Of a DNA stretch of 46,046 bases, positions 1-7,868 are shown in pieces; within the stretch, counting starts at the first letter, position 1; each line of letters starts with the position of its first letter. This DNA comes from Streptomyces sp. MBT65 (GTDB taxonomy: Bacteria > Actinomycetota > Actinomycetes > Streptomycetales > Streptomycetaceae): the NCBI RefSeq assembly GCF_016612545.1, contig NZ_JAENRY010000026.1, positions 1 to 46,046 on the forward strand, read 5' to 3'. The position numbers were made by a program, and so were the translations under genes. Below the pieces are notes generated by a model, which saw nothing but the letters and a program-made list of their open reading frames with translations, was not told where the DNA came from and ran no database searches.

Positions 1-107
1 CCTGCCCCTGCCCACGCGGGTGCCCCTGGACCTCGTACGGCTGCGCGTGCGGCGGCGGCGCCACTGCCCGGCGGGACGGGTGCGGCACCCGCGTGGGCAG
101 GGGCAGG
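1..107. repeat. Perfect 24-bp inverted repeat at window edge, inside dnaX
   Basis: Bases 1-24 are the exact reverse complement of bases 84-107, with a 59-base loop. Both arms lie in the Ala/Pro/Gly-rich linker part of dnaX. The match stops at the inner end of the arms; the outer end cannot be followed past base 1. It could be natural low-complexity coding DNA or a fold-back artefact at a contig end. Confidence 0.8.
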
Positions 108-1346
108 AGTGTGGACCGGGTTGTGGGCGTGGGCGTCGGGTCCGGGGGCGTAGCCCATGGCGGGCGCTGCGCCGCCACCCGAGAAGTTGACGCCCCGTTC
201 CAGTCGGTCGAGGCGGGCCATGACCGACTGCTCGTCGCCGTAGGCGGCGGGGAGCATCACACGGGCGCAGATGAGCTCGAGTTGGAGGCGGGGGGAGGTG
301 GTGCCGCGCATCTCGGTCAGGCCGGTGTTGACGAGGTCGGCGGCGCGGCTGAGCTCGGCCGCGCCGAAGGTGCCGGCCTGGGCCTGCATGCGTTCCAGTA
401 CGTCGGCGGGGGCGTCGATGAGGCCCTTGTCGAGGGCGTCGGGGACGGCGGCGAGGATCACCAGGTCGCGGAGGCGCTCCAGCAGGTCGGCGACAAAGCG
501 GCGCGGGTCGTTGCCGCCCTCGATGATGCGGTCGACTACCTCGAAGGCGGCGGCGCCGTCACCGGTGGCGAAGGCCTCGATGACGGAGTCGAGGAGCGAG
601 GCGTCGGTGTAGCCGAGCAGCGAGGTGGCCATGGCGTATGTCACACCGTCGGTGCTCGCGCCCGCGAGCAACTGGTCCATGACGGACATGGAGTCACGCA
701 CGGAACCGGCACCCGCCCGCACGACGAGCGGCAGTACGCCGTCCTCGACGGGGATGTCCTCCTGCCCGCAGACCTGACCCAGGTAGTCGCGCAGGGTGCT
801 GGGCGGCACGAGCCGGAAGGGGTAGTGATGGGTGCGCGACCGGATCGTCCCGATGACCTTCTCGGGCTCGGTGGTCGCGAAGATGAACTTGAGGTGCTCC
901 GGCGGCTCTTCGACGACCTTGAGCAGCGCGTTGAAGCCGGCCGGCGTGACCATGTGGGCCTCGTCGATGATGTAGATCTTGTAACGGCTGCTCGCGGGCC
1001 CGAAGAAGGCCTTCTCGCGCAGCTCACGGGCGTCGTCCACACCACCGTGCGACGCGGCGTCGATCTCGATGACGTCGATGGAACCGGGTCCGTTGCGCGC
1101 GAGGTCGCGGCAGGACAGGCACTCGCCGCAGGGGGTGGGGGTGGGGCCCTTCTCGCAGTTCAGACAGCGGGCCAGGATGCGCGCGCTCGTGGTCTTGCCG
1201 CAGCCTCGCGGCCCGCTGAACAGGTACGCGTGATTGACCCGGTTGTTCCGCAGCGCCTGCTGCAACGGGTCGGTTACATGCTCCTGCCCGATGACCTCGG
1301 CGAACGACTCCGGGCGATAACGGCGGTACAGCGCGAGAGACGACAC
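1..1346 (-). CDS. dnaX: DNA polymerase III subunit gamma/tau (5' part, runs off window)
   Basis: Clamp-loader ATPase of the replicative polymerase. The protein opens with SSLALYRRYRPESFAEVIGQ, the usual DnaX start. It has a Walker A GPRGCGKT at residues 45-52, a zinc module of Cys64, Cys73, Cys76 and Cys79, and a DEAH-type Walker B followed by VTPAGFNALLKVVEEPPEH. About 370 residues of AAA+ and oligomerisation domains are followed by a Pro/Ala/Gly-rich linker that is cut by the window edge. I chose GTG at 1346 because it gives the family N-terminus; an in-frame GTG at 1370 is possible. The linker end contains a perfect inverted repeat (see 1-107). It is a core gene, and its neighbours ffs and tRNA-Ser fit the chromosome backbone. 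Confidence 0.95.
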   Translation of the reverse strand, partial: MSSLALYRRYRPESFAEVIGQEHVTDPLQQALRNNRVNHAYLFSGPRGCGKTTSARILARCLNCEKGPTPTPCGECLSCRDLARNGPGSIDVIEIDAASHGGVDDARELREKAFFGPASSRYKIYIIDEAHMVTPAGFNALLKVVEEPPEHLKFIFATTEPEKVIGTIRSRTHHYPFRLVPPSTLRDYLGQVCGQEDIPVEDGVLPLVVRAGAGSVRDSMSVMDQLLAGASTDGVTYAMATSLLGYTDASLLDSVIEAFATGDGAAAFEVVDRIIEGGNDPRRFVADLLERLRDLVILAAVPDALDKGLIDAPADVLERMQAQAGTFGAAELSRAADLVNTGLTEMRGTTSPRLQLELICARVMLPAAYGDEQSVMARLDRLERGVNFSGGGAAPAMGYAPGPDAHAHNPVHTPAPAHAGAAPVPPGSGAAAARAAVRGPGAPAWAGA

Positions 1347-1468
1347 GCGTACGAGGTTATAGGCGCGCACTGACAACGGGGGCCGGTGGCGAGCTTGCCG
1401 CAACCTCGGCCGCAACCGCGGTTACGGCTACGGGCGCAGCCACGGCCACGGGCGCCGGGAACGCAAGC

Positions 1469-1558
1469 GCCCCCCACGCACCCGCCAGAGCCAACCTACC
1501 CTTGCTGCCTTCCGGCCCTGGGGGAGTTCAGTCAGATAGCGCCGCGTGAGGGGCTCCG
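1469..1558 (-). ncRNA. ffs: Signal recognition particle RNA, small bacterial type (4.5S)
   Basis: Read on the minus strand, the segment carries the conserved SRP helix 8 core GGCCGGAAGGCAGCAAGGG, with its GGAA tetraloop and asymmetric internal loop. The ends pair as an 11-bp terminal stem: bases 1544-1554 with 1469-1479, one G-U pair. The RNA binds Ffh and guides co-translational membrane targeting. Placement beside dnaX is usual in Streptomyces. The ends are estimated from the stem. Confidence 0.93.
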
Positions 1559-1629
1559 CACAGGCTACAGGATCTGAGCGGGGGGAACGAGTTCGCGAGC
1601 ACTCCTCAACGTCTTGTATTGTTTGCCGC

Positions 1630-1717
1630 GGAGGATTCGCCTAGTGGCCTAGGGCGCACGCTTGGAAAGCGTGTTGGGGGCAACCCCTCACGAGTTCGAA
1701 TCTCGTATCCTCCGCCA
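1630..1717 (+). tRNA. tRNA-Ser (anticodon GGA)
   Basis: The acceptor stem GGAGGAT pairs with ATCCTCC, followed by discriminator G and an encoded CCA (1715-1717). The anticodon stem CACGC/GCGTG encloses the loop TTGGAAA, giving anticodon GGA. A long class II variable arm and the T-arm GAGTTCGAATCTC confirm serine. tRNA 3' ends are common integration sites for actinobacterial elements, and accessory DNA starts directly downstream, but no second copy of this 3' end was found in the window. Confidence 0.97.
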
Positions 1718-1738
1718 GTGCCTCACCGGGCACGATGT

Positions 1739-1772
1739 CGAAGGGCCCCACCATTCGTGGTGGGGCCCTTCG
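1739..1772 (+). terminator. Strong hairpin after tRNA-Ser
   Basis: A perfect 15-bp stem (1739-1753 with 1758-1772) closes a TTCG tetraloop. It lies 22 bases past the tRNA 3' end and should end tRNA transcription. It may also act on leftward transcription from the arsC gene at 1860-2522. Confidence 0.85.
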
Positions 1773-1780
1773 TCGTGCGT

Positions 1781-1802
1781 GGTCTCAGTTTTGGTCTCAG
1801 TT
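1781..1802 (+). repeat. Tandem 10-mer GGTCTCAGTT, two copies 12 bp apart
   Basis: Copies lie at 1781-1790 and 1793-1802, in the non-coding gap between the tRNA-Ser terminator and the first accessory gene. The position would suit recombinase arm sites at an integration end, but that is inference; no core-site duplication was found. Confidence 0.4.
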
Positions 1803-1859
1803 CCTGTGATTGGACCCGGACGGACTCCGGTGAACAGTGATCTGGTTCACCGTCTCCCT

Positions 1860-2522
1860 TCAATGCTGTGCCGGAACTCCGAGGTCGTCGAGAAGTCCGC
1901 GGACGCGGCGCTCGATGTCGTCGCGGATGGGGCGGACGTTGTCGACGGTTTCGCCCGCGGGGTCGTCCAGGGTCCAGTCGAGGTAGCGCTTGCCGGGGAA
2001 GACGGGGCAGGCGTCGCCGCAGCCCATGCTGACGACTACGTCGGCGGCGCGGACGATCTCGTCGGTCCAGGGCTTGGTGAACTCGCGGGAGATGTCGATG
2101 CCGCGTTCGCTCATCGCGTCGATGGCGGCCGGGTTGACCTCGTTTCCGGGTTCGGAGCCGCCCGACCATGCGACGGCGCTCTCGCCGGCGAGGTGCTGGA
2201 AGAAGCCCATGGCCATCTGACTGCGTCCGGCGTTGTGGACACAGAGGAAGAGCACGACGGGCTTGCCGTCGGCGTGGTGGCCTTCGACCTTGGCGAGGGC
2301 GCGCAGGCGCTGGCGGGCGAAGCGTTCGGCCATGAGCGGGAGGAAGTTGGGGATGGTGCTGCGGCCGGCGAACTGGTCGTAGCTGGTGTGCAGGAATCGT
2401 TCGATGGTCTCGTGGCCGAAGACGCCGTCGAACTCGCGGCTCAGGTGGGTGGCGGCGGTTCGCAGGGCGAGTTGCTGGTCGATGCTCAGGTCGCGGTGCG
2501 GGGTGGGCGCGGTCTCAGTCAT
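1860..2522 (-). CDS. arsC: Arsenate reductase, LMW-phosphatase type, with N-terminal helical domain
   Basis: Reduces arsenate to arsenite in the cytoplasm using thioredoxin. In its 220 residues, the first 80 or so form a helical extension often seen before actinobacterial ArsC. The catalytic domain starts with the P-loop CVHNAGRS (Cys94 to Ser101). The resolving cysteines sit in [21 protein letters not shown] at 2522 follows a good GGAGG site; its start overlaps the preceding fusion gene by 8 bases, so the two are translationally coupled. It is the last gene of the leftward run. A second, shorter ArsC lies at 6126-6539. Confidence 0.93.
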   Translation of the reverse strand: MTETAPTPHRDLSIDQQLALRTAATHLSREFDGVFGHETIERFLHTSYDQFAGRSTIPNFLPLMAERFARQRLRALAKVEGHHADGKPVVLFLCVHNAGRSQMAMGFFQHLAGESAVAWSGGSEPGNEVNPAAIDAMSERGIDISREFTKPWTDEIVRAADVVVSMGCGDACPVFPGKRYLDWTLDDPAGETVDNVRPIRDDIERRVRGLLDDLGVPAQH

Positions 2523-3210
2523 CGGTGCCTCCAGGAGGTCGGACGGCGGGCGCCAGCCGGTCGATCCGGTCGGCGAGATCACTCAGGGCGTCGGCGAAGG
2601 CGTCGTCGGTGCCGGTGCGGGTGGGGTCGGGGACCGACCAGTGCAGGCGGTCGGGGACCCGGGGGCCGAGCTGCTCGTGAGCGTTGTCGCAGACGGCGAC
2701 CACGAGGTCGTCCGGGCGCAACGTCTCGTCGATGTGGGCGGTGCAAGCCGGGGTCAGGGAGAGGCCGTGTTTGCGGGCGGTCGCGACGGCGCGGGGGTGG
2801 ATGCGCCGTGCGGGCTCTGTTCCCGCCGAGGCGGTCGGGATGGTGCTGTGGCGTTTCCAGAGGGCGGCGGCGAGGTGCGAGCGGGCGGAGTTGTGGGTGC
2901 AGACGAACACCACACGGGGCGCTGTCCGCAGGAGGGCTGGCATGGTGTCGGCCAGGGTTTCCACGCGCAGACGCAGATAGGTGCGCCGCCGGTCTCCCTC
3001 GGAGCGGGACCGCTCGATCAGGCCGACCTGTTCGAGCAGCTTGAGGTGGTGGGCCAGGAGATTGCTGGGAAGGCCCAGTTCCTGGCCCAGTTCGCCGGGC
3101 GAGGCATCGCTCAGCAGCAGCCGGTCGATGATCGCCAGACGTGCGGGCTCCCCCAGGGCCGCGTGCCGTTGTGCTCGCGCCACCACCGATGCAGACCACT
3201 CAGTATTCAT
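2515..3210 (-). CDS. Fusion of ArsR-type winged helix and LMW-phosphatase arsenate reductase domain
   Basis: Residues 1-95 form an ArsR-like winged helix (recognition region SPGELGQELGLPSNLLAHHL). Residues 99-231 form a low-molecular-weight phosphatase fold with the P-loop CTHNSARS (Cys104 to Ser111). Further cysteines at 156 and 174 do not match the CxxxC pair of thioredoxin-linked ArsC, so it may use another reductant or act as an arsenic-responsive regulator. Similar fusions are known in actinobacteria. ATG at 3210 was chosen over the in-frame ATG at 3225 because the latter lies in an operator-like repeat. It overlaps the downstream arsC. Confidence 0.85.
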   Translation of the reverse strand: MNTEWSASVVARAQRHAALGEPARLAIIDRLLLSDASPGELGQELGLPSNLLAHHLKLLEQVGLIERSRSEGDRRRTYLRLRVETLADTMPALLRTAPRVVFVCTHNSARSHLAAALWKRHSTIPTASAGTEPARRIHPRAVATARKHGLSLTPACTAHIDETLRPDDLVVAVCDNAHEQLGPRVPDRLHWSVPDPTRTGTDDAFADALSDLADRIDRLAPAVRPPGGTDD

Positions 3211-3229
3211 TGACTCAATTTTCATTGAG
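3206..3229 (-). promoter_or_regulatory. Operator-like repeats at the ArsR-ArsC fusion start
   Basis: An inverted repeat CTCAAT-4 bp-ATTGAG lies at 3214-3229. The motif TTCATTGA occurs at 3206-3213 and again at 3221-3228. The cluster touches the fusion gene's start codon and is AT-rich for this DNA. It suggests autoregulation and an internal promoter in the leftward operon. Confidence 0.6.
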
Positions 3230-3281
3230 CTAATGCCTTGGTGTCAAGGGTTCCATGAGAGCCAGAGGGCGATGCCCAGTG

Positions 3282-4715
3282 TCAGAAGACGCCCAGCATG
3301 CGGCGCTGTACGTCGAGGTGGTGCTCGTTCATCCATGCCTGGGCTGCGATCTGGACCGCGTCCCAGGGTGAGCCGAGGGGTGGGGTGTAGGAGAGGTCGA
3401 GTTCGCTGAGGCTGTCGACCGGCATGCCGTGGAAGAGGGCGGTTGCGTACGTGTCCACGCGCTTGGCGATCTCGGCGCCGCGCCGTCCGACGAGTTGGGC
3501 GCCGAGCAGGAGGCCGCTTTCGGTGTCGCCGGTGATGCGGATGGAGATCGGGGTGGCGCCGGGGTAGTAAGCCTTGTGGTCGTCGGGGTGGCTCGCGGTG
3601 GTCGCCGGTGCCCAGCCCCGTCCGGCGTCGGCGGCTTCGTGGTCGCGCAGGCCGGTGCGAGCGGCGACGAGGTCGAAGACCTTGACCACCTGCGTGCCGA
3701 GACTGCCGGCGAACCAGCGGCTGCCGCCGAGGGTGTTCTCGCCGGCGATCCGGCCCTGCTTGTGGGCGGTCGTTCCGAGCGGCAGCCAGGTCTTGCCGAG
3801 AAGGCGGTGGTGGGTGACGGCGCAGTCTCCGGCCGCGTAGACGTCGGGCAGGGAGGTGCGCATGTACTCGTCGACGTCGATCGCGCCCTTCACGCCGAGC
3901 CGGGCTCCGGCGGTGGCGGCGAGGGTGGTGTCGGGTCGTACGCCGACGACGACCAGGACGAGGTCGGCGCTGCGGCTGATCGGCTGACCGTCTGGTCCGC
4001 TGGCCTGTACGTGAAGGGCGTCGCCGGCGGGGTCGCGGGTGATCGCGGAGACCTGGGTACCGGTGATGACCTCGACGCCGTGCGCTTCCAGCTCGGCGTG
4101 AACCAGCGCGCCCAGCTCAGGATCGACGGTCGGCAGGACCTCGGGGAGAGCCTCGATCTGCGTGACCTGGAGGCCGCGGGTGGTGAGGGCCTCGGCCATC
4201 TCCAGGCCGATGTAGCCGGCGCCGATGACGACGGCCGACTTGGGGTGGCGCGCGGCGATGGACTGCATGACCCCGAAGGTGTCGCCCATGTTGTGCAGGA
4301 GATGGACGCCGTCCTGCGGGCCGAGCGCGTCGGGTCCTGTCAGCCCCTCGATGGGCGGGCGGGAGCTGACGGCTCCGGTGCCCACGATCAGTGCGTCGTA
4401 CGGCAGTTCCCCGATCCATCCGTCCGCGTCGCGCACCATCACGCGCTTGCCGGTCACGTCGATGCCGGTGGCGAGCGTGTTGGTGCGCACCTGCATGCCG
4501 GTGGCCTTGAGGTCGTCGAGGGTGCGGTGGGCCAGATTGCTCCAGTGGTCGACCTCGCCGGAGACGTAGTACGGGATGCCGCAGATGGAGAAGTTCGGGT
4601 AGGCGTCGGCCACCACCACGGTGACCTCGCCCTCGGGATCCAGCTCGCGGGCGCGCAGGGCCGCACTGATGCCTGCGTCGCTCCCGCCGATGGCGACGAT
4701 GCGTTTGCTGGCCAT
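3282..4715 (-). CDS. FAD/NAD(P)-dependent pyridine nucleotide-disulfide oxidoreductase (CoA-disulfide reductase family)
   Basis: A 477-aa flavoprotein. The FAD-binding motif GGSDAGISAALRARE is near the N-terminus. NFSICGIPYYVSG holds the single redox cysteine (Cys45) typical of CoA-disulfide reductases and NADH oxidases. The NAD(P) motif is VVIGAGYIGLEMAEAL and the second FAD motif is TSLPDVYAAGDCA. A dimerisation domain completes it. GGAGG precedes ATG at 4715. Lying after trxA in an arsenic operon, it may supply thiol-reducing power for arsenate reduction or act on arsenic-thiol adducts; the substrate is not readable from sequence. Confidence 0.85.
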   Translation of the reverse strand: MASKRIVAIGGSDAGISAALRARELDPEGEVTVVVADAYPNFSICGIPYYVSGEVDHWSNLAHRTLDDLKATGMQVRTNTLATGIDVTGKRVMVRDADGWIGELPYDALIVGTGAVSSRPPIEGLTGPDALGPQDGVHLLHNMGDTFGVMQSIAARHPKSAVVIGAGYIGLEMAEALTTRGLQVTQIEALPEVLPTVDPELGALVHAELEAHGVEVITGTQVSAITRDPAGDALHVQASGPDGQPISRSADLVLVVVGVRPDTTLAATAGARLGVKGAIDVDEYMRTSLPDVYAAGDCAVTHHRLLGKTWLPLGTTAHKQGRIAGENTLGGSRWFAGSLGTQVVKVFDLVAARTGLRDHEAADAGRGWAPATTASHPDDHKAYYPGATPISIRITGDTESGLLLGAQLVGRRGAEIAKRVDTYATALFHGMPVDSLSELDLSYTPPLGSPWDAVQIAAQAWMNEHHLDVQRRMLGVF

Positions 4716-4751
4716 CGGGAAACCTCCGTCGGAGATCGGAGAAGGGGAGGT

Positions 4752-4779
4752 GGTGGGGGCTGCTGTTCGCGCCCCCACC
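4752..4779 (-). terminator. Hairpin between trxA and the FAD oxidoreductase gene
   Basis: A perfect 9-bp GC stem (4752-4760 with 4771-4779) and a 10-base loop lie in the 75-bp gap. It may weaken transcription into the promoter-distal genes or stabilise the processed upstream message. Confidence 0.5.
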
Positions 4780-4790
4780 GGCGTTGCGGG

Positions 4791-5114
4791 TCAGGCGAGG
4801 TGGTCGGCGAGTTCGCGTTCGAGGGCGGCCTTCGGCTTCGCGCCCACGATGGTCTGTACGATCTCGCCGCCCTTGTAGAGGTTCAGCGTCGGGATGGACA
4901 TCACGCCGTAGCGGGCGGCGACGCCCGGGTTCTCGTCGATGTTGAGCTTGACGATCTCGATCTTGTCGCCGGGCTCGGCGGCGATCGCCTCCAGCGACGG
5001 GGCGATCTGGCGGCAGGGGCCGCACCAGGCGGCCCAGAAGTCGACCAGGACGGGTTTGTCGCTGGCGAGGACGTCCTGGTCGAAGGAGTCCTCGGTGACG
5101 TTCTTGAGAGCCAT
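4791..5114 (-). CDS. trxA: Thioredoxin
   Basis: A 107-aa classic thioredoxin with the active site WCGPC (Cys31, Cys34), the cis-proline segment SIPTLNLYKGGE and normal family length. It recycles the oxidised disulfide of thioredoxin-linked ArsC. It lies 19 bp after trxB, so the operon carries both reductase and substrate. A GGAGA site precedes the ATG. Confidence 0.95.
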   Translation of the reverse strand: MALKNVTEDSFDQDVLASDKPVLVDFWAAWCGPCRQIAPSLEAIAAEPGDKIEIVKLNIDENPGVAARYGVMSIPTLNLYKGGEIVQTIVGAKPKAALERELADHLA

Positions 5115-5133
5115 GGTGTTTCTCCAGGGAGCG

Positions 5134-6129
5134 TCAGACAGCGGCTGTGACTGCTTCGTCGGCGGTGTCGGTGTCGCTCAGGGCGGCGAGGTATCGCTCG
5201 GCGTCGAGGGCGGCGGCGCAGCCGGACCCGGCCGCGGTGATGGCCTGGCGGTAGGTGTGGTCGACCACGTCGCCCGCGCCGAAGACGCCCGTGATGTTGG
5301 TACGGGTGGAGGGGGAGGCGACCTTGAGGTAGCCCTCGTCGTCCAGGTCGAGCTGGCCGGTGACCAGGTCGGTGCGCGGGTCGTGGCCGATGGCGACGAA
5401 CAGACCCGTAGCCGGGAGGCGGGTGGTCTCGCCGGTGACGGTGTCGCGCAGGGTGAGCCCGGCGAGCTTGCCGCCGTCCTCGCGGATTGCGGCGACCTCG
5501 CTGTTCCAGGCGAAGGAGATCTTCGGGTCCGCGAGCGCGCGGTCCTGCATGGTCTTGGACGCGCGCAGGGTGTCGCGGCGGTGGACGATCGTCACGGAGC
5601 GGGCGAAGCGGGAGAGGAAGGTGGCTTCCTCCATCGCCGTGTCGCCGCCGCCGACCACCACGATGTCGTGCTCGCGGAAGAAGAAGCCGTCGCAGGTCGC
5701 GCAGTACGACACACCTCGGCCGGAGAGCGCGTCCTCGCCGGGCAGTCCCAGCTTCCGGTGCTGCGAGCCGGTCGCCACGATGACGGCCTTCGCCCGGTGG
5801 ACCGTCCCCGCCGAGTCGGTGACGGTCTTGACGGTGCCGGTGAGGTCGACGGCGACGATGTCGTCGGGGATCAGCTCGGCGCCGAAGTGTGCGGCCTGGG
5901 CCCGCATGTTGTCCATCAGGTCCGGGCCCATGATGCCGCCCGGGAAGCCGGGGAAGTTCTCCACCTCGGTCGTCTGCACGAGCGCGCCGCCGGCCGTGAC
6001 CGCGCCCTCGAAGACCAGCGGCTTCAGCGAGGCACGGGCGGCGTAGAGGGCGGCGGTGTATCCGGCCGGACCTGAGCCGATGACGATGACGTTGCGGACG
6101 TCCCCGACCGTGTCGGTCGCGGTGCTCAT
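5134..6129 (-). CDS. trxB: Thioredoxin reductase
   Basis: A 331-aa NADPH-dependent flavoenzyme that reduces TrxA. FAD motif [16 protein letters not shown] at residues 18-33, redox pair Cys143/Cys146 in CATCDGFFF, and the NADPH motif [12 protein letters not shown]. The C-terminal FAD contact lies in [10 protein letters not shown]. The start ATG overlaps the stop of the upstream arsC by 4 bases, so the arsC-trxB-trxA unit is coupled and provides a dedicated electron path to arsenate reduction. Confidence 0.95.
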   Translation of the reverse strand: MSTATDTVGDVRNVIVIGSGPAGYTAALYAARASLKPLVFEGAVTAGGALVQTTEVENFPGFPGGIMGPDLMDNMRAQAAHFGAELIPDDIVAVDLTGTVKTVTDSAGTVHRAKAVIVATGSQHRKLGLPGEDALSGRGVSYCATCDGFFFREHDIVVVGGGDTAMEEATFLSRFARSVTIVHRRDTLRASKTMQDRALADPKISFAWNSEVAAIREDGGKLAGLTLRDTVTGETTRLPATGLFVAIGHDPRTDLVTGQLDLDDEGYLKVASPSTRTNITGVFGAGDVVDHTYRQAITAAGSGCAAALDAERYLAALSDTDTADEAVTAAV

Positions 6130-6539
6130 GCCTGCGGCTCGGGCGCAATCTCCTTGATCAGGCCCTCGACGAGCACCTTGATCTCGTCGCGGATCGGACG
6201 GACCGCCGCGACGCCCTGGCCCGCCGGGTCCTCCAGCTGCCAGTCGAGGTACCGCTTGCCGGGGAAGACGGGGCAGGTGTCGCCGCAGCCCATGGTGATG
6301 CAGACGTCCGACTCCTTCACCGCGTCCACGGTGAGGATCTTCGGGACCTCGGCGGAGATGTCGATGCCGACCTCGGCCATGGCCTCGACGGCGGCCGGGT
6401 TGACGCCCGCGCCGGGGTTGGAGCCGGCGGAGCGGACCTCGACGCGGTCACCGGCCAGGTGGGTCAGCCACGCGGCGGCCATCTGGGAACGGCCGGCGTT
6501 GTGGACGCAGACGAACAGCACGGAGGGCTTGTCGGACAT
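6126..6539 (-). CDS. arsC: Arsenate reductase, thioredoxin-linked
   Basis: A 137-aa stand-alone ArsC. The P-loop CVHNAGRS holds the nucleophile Cys11 and Arg17. The relay cysteines are Cys80, Cys85 and Cys89 in [10 protein letters not shown], as in thioredoxin-coupled ArsC. ATG at 6539 follows an AGAGAGG-like site. It is the first gene of the leftward operon, about 80 bp from the arsR operator, and is translationally coupled to trxB. The 1860-2522 protein is a paralogue with an extra N-terminal domain. Confidence 0.95.
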   Translation of the reverse strand: MSDKPSVLFVCVHNAGRSQMAAAWLTHLAGDRVEVRSAGSNPGAGVNPAAVEAMAEVGIDISAEVPKILTVDAVKESDVCITMGCGDTCPVFPGKRYLDWQLEDPAGQGVAAVRPIRDEIKVLVEGLIKEIAPEPQA

Positions 6540-6618
6540 CAGAGGTCTCTCTTGTCTCACGACGGGATCAGGCGGCATCAGGTGCGAATGACATCAGTAC
6601 CTGGTGGTGTCAGCCACC

Positions 6619-6638
6619 ACTGATATGAAAGTATCAGT
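6619..6638. promoter_or_regulatory. ArsR operator between divergent ars operons
   Basis: A perfect 7-bp inverted repeat ACTGATA-6 bp-TATCAGT ends 2 bp before the arsR ATG. A further TGGTGG/CCACCA repeat lies at 6602-6618. The ArsR made here probably binds this site and controls both the leftward arsC run and its own rightward operon. Confidence 0.7.
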
Positions 6639-6640
6639 CC

Positions 6641-6949
6641 ATGCTGACGTCAGTCGACACTGATCTGATCCGGGTTCTGGCCGACCCGCTCAGGCTCCAG
6701 ATCGTGACCCTGCTCGCCCAAGAGACGCTGTGCACCACCCACCTCGTGGAAAAGACCGGTGCCAAGCAGACCAACCTGTCCAACCACATGAAGGTGCTGC
6801 GCGAGGCCGGGCTCGTCGAGACGGAGCCGTGCGGCCGGTACATCTACTACCGGCTCAAGCCCGACGTCCTCGCCTCACTCGCCGGCCAGTTCGCCGAGCT
6901 GGCCGAGTCCGCGCGCGCCGCCGCAGAGAACAAGAGGGCCTGTCCATGA
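6641..6949 (+). CDS. arsR: ArsR-family arsenic-responsive repressor
   Basis: A 102-aa winged-helix repressor. The recognition helix region is HLVEKTGAKQTNLSNHMKVL and the wing is CGRYIYYRL. Candidate arsenite ligands are Cys31, Cys64 and Cys101, a spacing unlike the classic CVC motif of the paralogue at 11824-12201. No clear ribosome site is present and the operator abuts the ATG, so the message may be leaderless. The stop overlaps the aquaporin start (ATGA), so both genes form one operon. Confidence 0.92.
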   Translation: MLTSVDTDLIRVLADPLRLQIVTLLAQETLCTTHLVEKTGAKQTNLSNHMKVLREAGLVETEPCGRYIYYRLKPDVLASLAGQFAELAESARAAAENKRACP

Positions 6950-7725
6950 CCGCCGCCGAAGCCGCCCCGACCGCGGAGTCCGCGACACCCGCTCCAGCAC
7001 CCGCAACCGTCGGGTCCGCGCCGGGCGCCACTCCGCCGCGCACCCCGCTGGTCGCCCGGGCCGCCGCCGAACTCATAGGCACCGCCCTGCTCGTAGCGGT
7101 CGTGGTCGGCTCCGGCATCCAGGCCACCGAACTCACCAAGGACGTCGGCCTCCAGCTGCTGGCCAACTCCACCGCCACCGTCTTCGGCCTCGGCATCCTG
7201 ATCCTCCTGCTCGGCCCGGTCTCCGGCGCCCACTTCAACCCGGTCGTCACGCTCGCCGAGTGGTGGACCGCCCGGCGCGGCGGTCCCGGGGTCACCCCGC
7301 GCGAGGTGGCGGTGTACGTGCCCGCGCAGATCGTCGGCGCGATCGCGGGCGCGATCCTGGCGGACGCGATGTTCAGCGAGCCGCTGGTGAAGTGGTCCAC
7401 CCACGACCGGTCGGCGGGGCATCTGCTGCTGGGCGAGGTCGTCGCGACGGCCGGCCTGATCCTGCTGATCTTCGGCCTGGCCAGGGCGGACCAGCTGCGC
7501 TTCGCGCCGGTCGCGGTCGCCTCCTACATCGGCGCCGCGTACTGGTTCACCTCGTCCACGTCCTTCGCGAATCCGGCGGTGACCATCGGCCGCGCGTTCA
7601 CCGACACGTTCGCTGGCATCGCCCCCGGCTCGCTTGCGGGGTTCATCGGCATGCAGGTCGTCGGCGGCGTGGTCGGGCTGGCGCTGGTCGCGCTCATCTT
7701 CATGCCCGGACGATCGGCCGAGTGA
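6946..7725 (+). CDS. aqpS: MIP-family aquaporin/aquaglyceroporin, likely arsenite channel
   Basis: A 259-aa six-helix channel. The two pore loops carry GAHFNPVVT (residues 94-102, NPV instead of NPA) and SFANPAVTIGRAF (NPA at 209-211, pore arginine 216). The first 35 residues form an Ala/Pro-rich cytoplasmic tail. The arsR-aquaporin-arsC context matches the aqpS arrangement of rhizobia, where arsenite made inside the cell leaves down its gradient through the channel. No ArsB or Acr3 pump is seen here. The symbol is by analogy. Confidence 0.85.
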   Translation: MTAAEAAPTAESATPAPAPATVGSAPGATPPRTPLVARAAAELIGTALLVAVVVGSGIQATELTKDVGLQLLANSTATVFGLGILILLLGPVSGAHFNPVVTLAEWWTARRGGPGVTPREVAVYVPAQIVGAIAGAILADAMFSEPLVKWSTHDRSAGHLLLGEVVATAGLILLIFGLARADQLRFAPVAVASYIGAAYWFTSSTSFANPAVTIGRAFTDTFAGIAPGSLAGFIGMQVVGGVVGLALVALIFMPGRSAE

Positions 7726-7868
7726 CCAGCACGACCAAGGTGGTGGTGATCGGCGGCGGCCAGGTCAGGCTCGCCGCCGGTGTGCGGCTGGAGGCGACAG
7801 CACCCCGGCTGGGGTCGGGTCAGTCTTCGAGTTCGTGGCGGACGCGTCGGGACGGGCTGAACGTGTAG
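7722..7868 (+). pseudogene. Remnant of an ArsO-like flavoprotein N-terminus
   Basis: A GTG start overlaps the aquaporin stop. The reading frame begins STTKVVVIGGGQVRLAAGV, resembling the FAD-binding start of ArsO-like monooxygenases (usual form VVVIGGGQAGLAAG), then loses similarity after about 30 codons and stops. The overlap suggests that a full flavoprotein gene once followed the aquaporin and was cut when the neighbouring block arrived. An intact ArsO-like gene lies at 12348-13715. Confidence 0.5.

Noticed and set aside
93..1373. Long plus-strand frame opposite dnaX
   Set aside because: Low-complexity Gly/Val/Arg product with no family match; the minus strand has clear DnaX motifs.
3429..5150. 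Plus-strand frame of 573 codons opposite the FAD reductase and thioredoxin genes
   Set aside because: A GC-bias shadow frame; both minus-strand genes have full catalytic motifs.
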